A DNA stretch of 64,000 nt from Streptomyces agglomeratus (lineage in GTDB: Bacteria > Actinomycetota > Actinomycetes > Streptomycetales > Streptomycetaceae), in the NCBI RefSeq assembly GCF_001746415.1, contig NZ_MEHJ01000001.1, forward strand, positions 434,001 through 498,000. Direction: 5' to 3'. Below, piece by piece: positions 63,849 to 64,000 of the stretch. A program made the position numbers and the translations under genes. The notes under the pieces were generated by a model. The model saw only the letters and a list, made by a program, of their open reading frames with translations. It did no database searches and was not told the origin of the DNA. Position 1 is the stretch's first letter. Every line of letters starts with the position of its first letter.

Positions 63849-64000
63849 TGAACGAGCCGAACACGGGGCTGCGGTCTCGGCTGATCGATGTAGGGGTCGA
63901 GTTGGTGACGACGGAGGGCATGCAGGCGCTCTCCCTACGGGAGATCGCGCGGCGGGCGGGTGTGTCGCACGGGGCACCGCGCCGCTACTTTCCGACGCAC
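63848..64000 (+). CDS. TetR-family regulator, 5' part (runs off window)
   Basis: The first 51 residues, with the TetR HTH: LIDVGVELVTTEGMQALSLR, EIARRAGVSHGAPRRYFPTH. It is cut by the window end, so the ligand domain is not visible. The ATG directly follows the operator without a Shine-Dalgarno, suggesting a leaderless transcript. Divergent from the DinB-like gene. Confidence 0.88.
   Translation, partial: MNEPNTGLRSRLIDVGVELVTTEGMQALSLREIARRAGVSHGAPRRYFPTH

Overview
The window is high-GC actinobacterial DNA, most likely from a Streptomyces or a close relative. The evidence is the GC-rich third codon positions, frequent GTG starts, IS701/IS630/IS5/ISL3 elements of streptomycete type, a GylR-GlpK pair, a mycothiol-type LmbE amidase, an EF-hand protein like calerythrin, and many TetR/AraC/LysR regulators. 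It reads as an accessory or chromosome-arm region. Insertion sequences, gene remnants and small self-regulated resistance or catabolic modules alternate, and no core replication, ribosomal or tRNA genes were seen. An unusually large number of recognisable genes carry frameshifts. Some are clearly relics, but others differ from a full-length protein by a single base in a G/C run, so base-level sequence quality should be kept in mind.

Layout. 1-3203: two IS630-type elements joined head to tail, with an IS701 element inserted exactly at their junction. 3239-6385: a secreted protein, a short-chain dehydrogenase divergent from an AraC regulator, and a small hypothetical. 6681-17201: a cell-surface glycosylation island with GT2, GT4 and a GT2-TagF-like polymerase on one strand. 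It is followed by a GtrA flippase, a GT-C-like membrane protein and a broken DUF6056-like membrane protein, divergent from a polyprenyl-phosphate glycosyltransferase (GtrB/DPM1 type). 17247-23090: a second IS701, an EF-hand protein, a molybdopterin oxidoreductase beheaded by an IS630 remnant, and an IS5 element (with an extra coiled-coil/winged-helix gene) that cuts an HTH-NTPase regulator. 23.9-32.1 kb: sparse DNA with a PPOX flavoprotein, a lipoprotein, a mycothiol-conjugate-amidase-like enzyme, several relics and a 236-bp MITE-like element.

32.2-33.9 kb: a TetR gene flanked on both sides by tautomerase genes and by four copies of one operator (TATGAC-N4-GTTATA). 34.3-36.3 kb: a Csp-type copper-storage protein next to broken DUF4396 and MFS genes. 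36.8-43.8 kb: an AraC regulator, a double-GNAT protein, then a short operon of a VOC-cupin fusion, a glycosyltransferase-methyltransferase fusion and an alpha/beta hydrolase. 44-52 kb: a DUF3995 protein, an unknown gene split by an in-frame TAG, relics of a KAS III, ISL3 transposases and a PQQ-propeller lipoprotein, an alpha/beta hydrolase divergent from a TetR across a long palindrome, and a VOC protein. 52.1-54.5 kb: glpK with its IclR/GylR regulator. 54.6-60.4 kb: an RsbW-like ATPase, a Tat-exported metallo-hydrolase, a class A beta-lactamase-like protein divergent from a LysR regulator, and a leucine-rich-repeat-variant protein. 60.5-63.2 kb: an organoarsenical module (ArsI, broken flavin monooxygenase, ArsR, ArsN-type acetyltransferase) with a shared ArsR-type box. 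63.2-64 kb: a DinB-like protein divergent from a TetR gene that runs off the window.

The most distinctive items are the GT-methyltransferase fusion in its three-gene operon, the four-operator TetR/tautomerase island, the nested IS structure at the left end, the MITE-like element at 31.7 kb, the amber-split gene at 45.3 kb and the arsenical module. All functions are inferred from recognised motifs; no database search was run.
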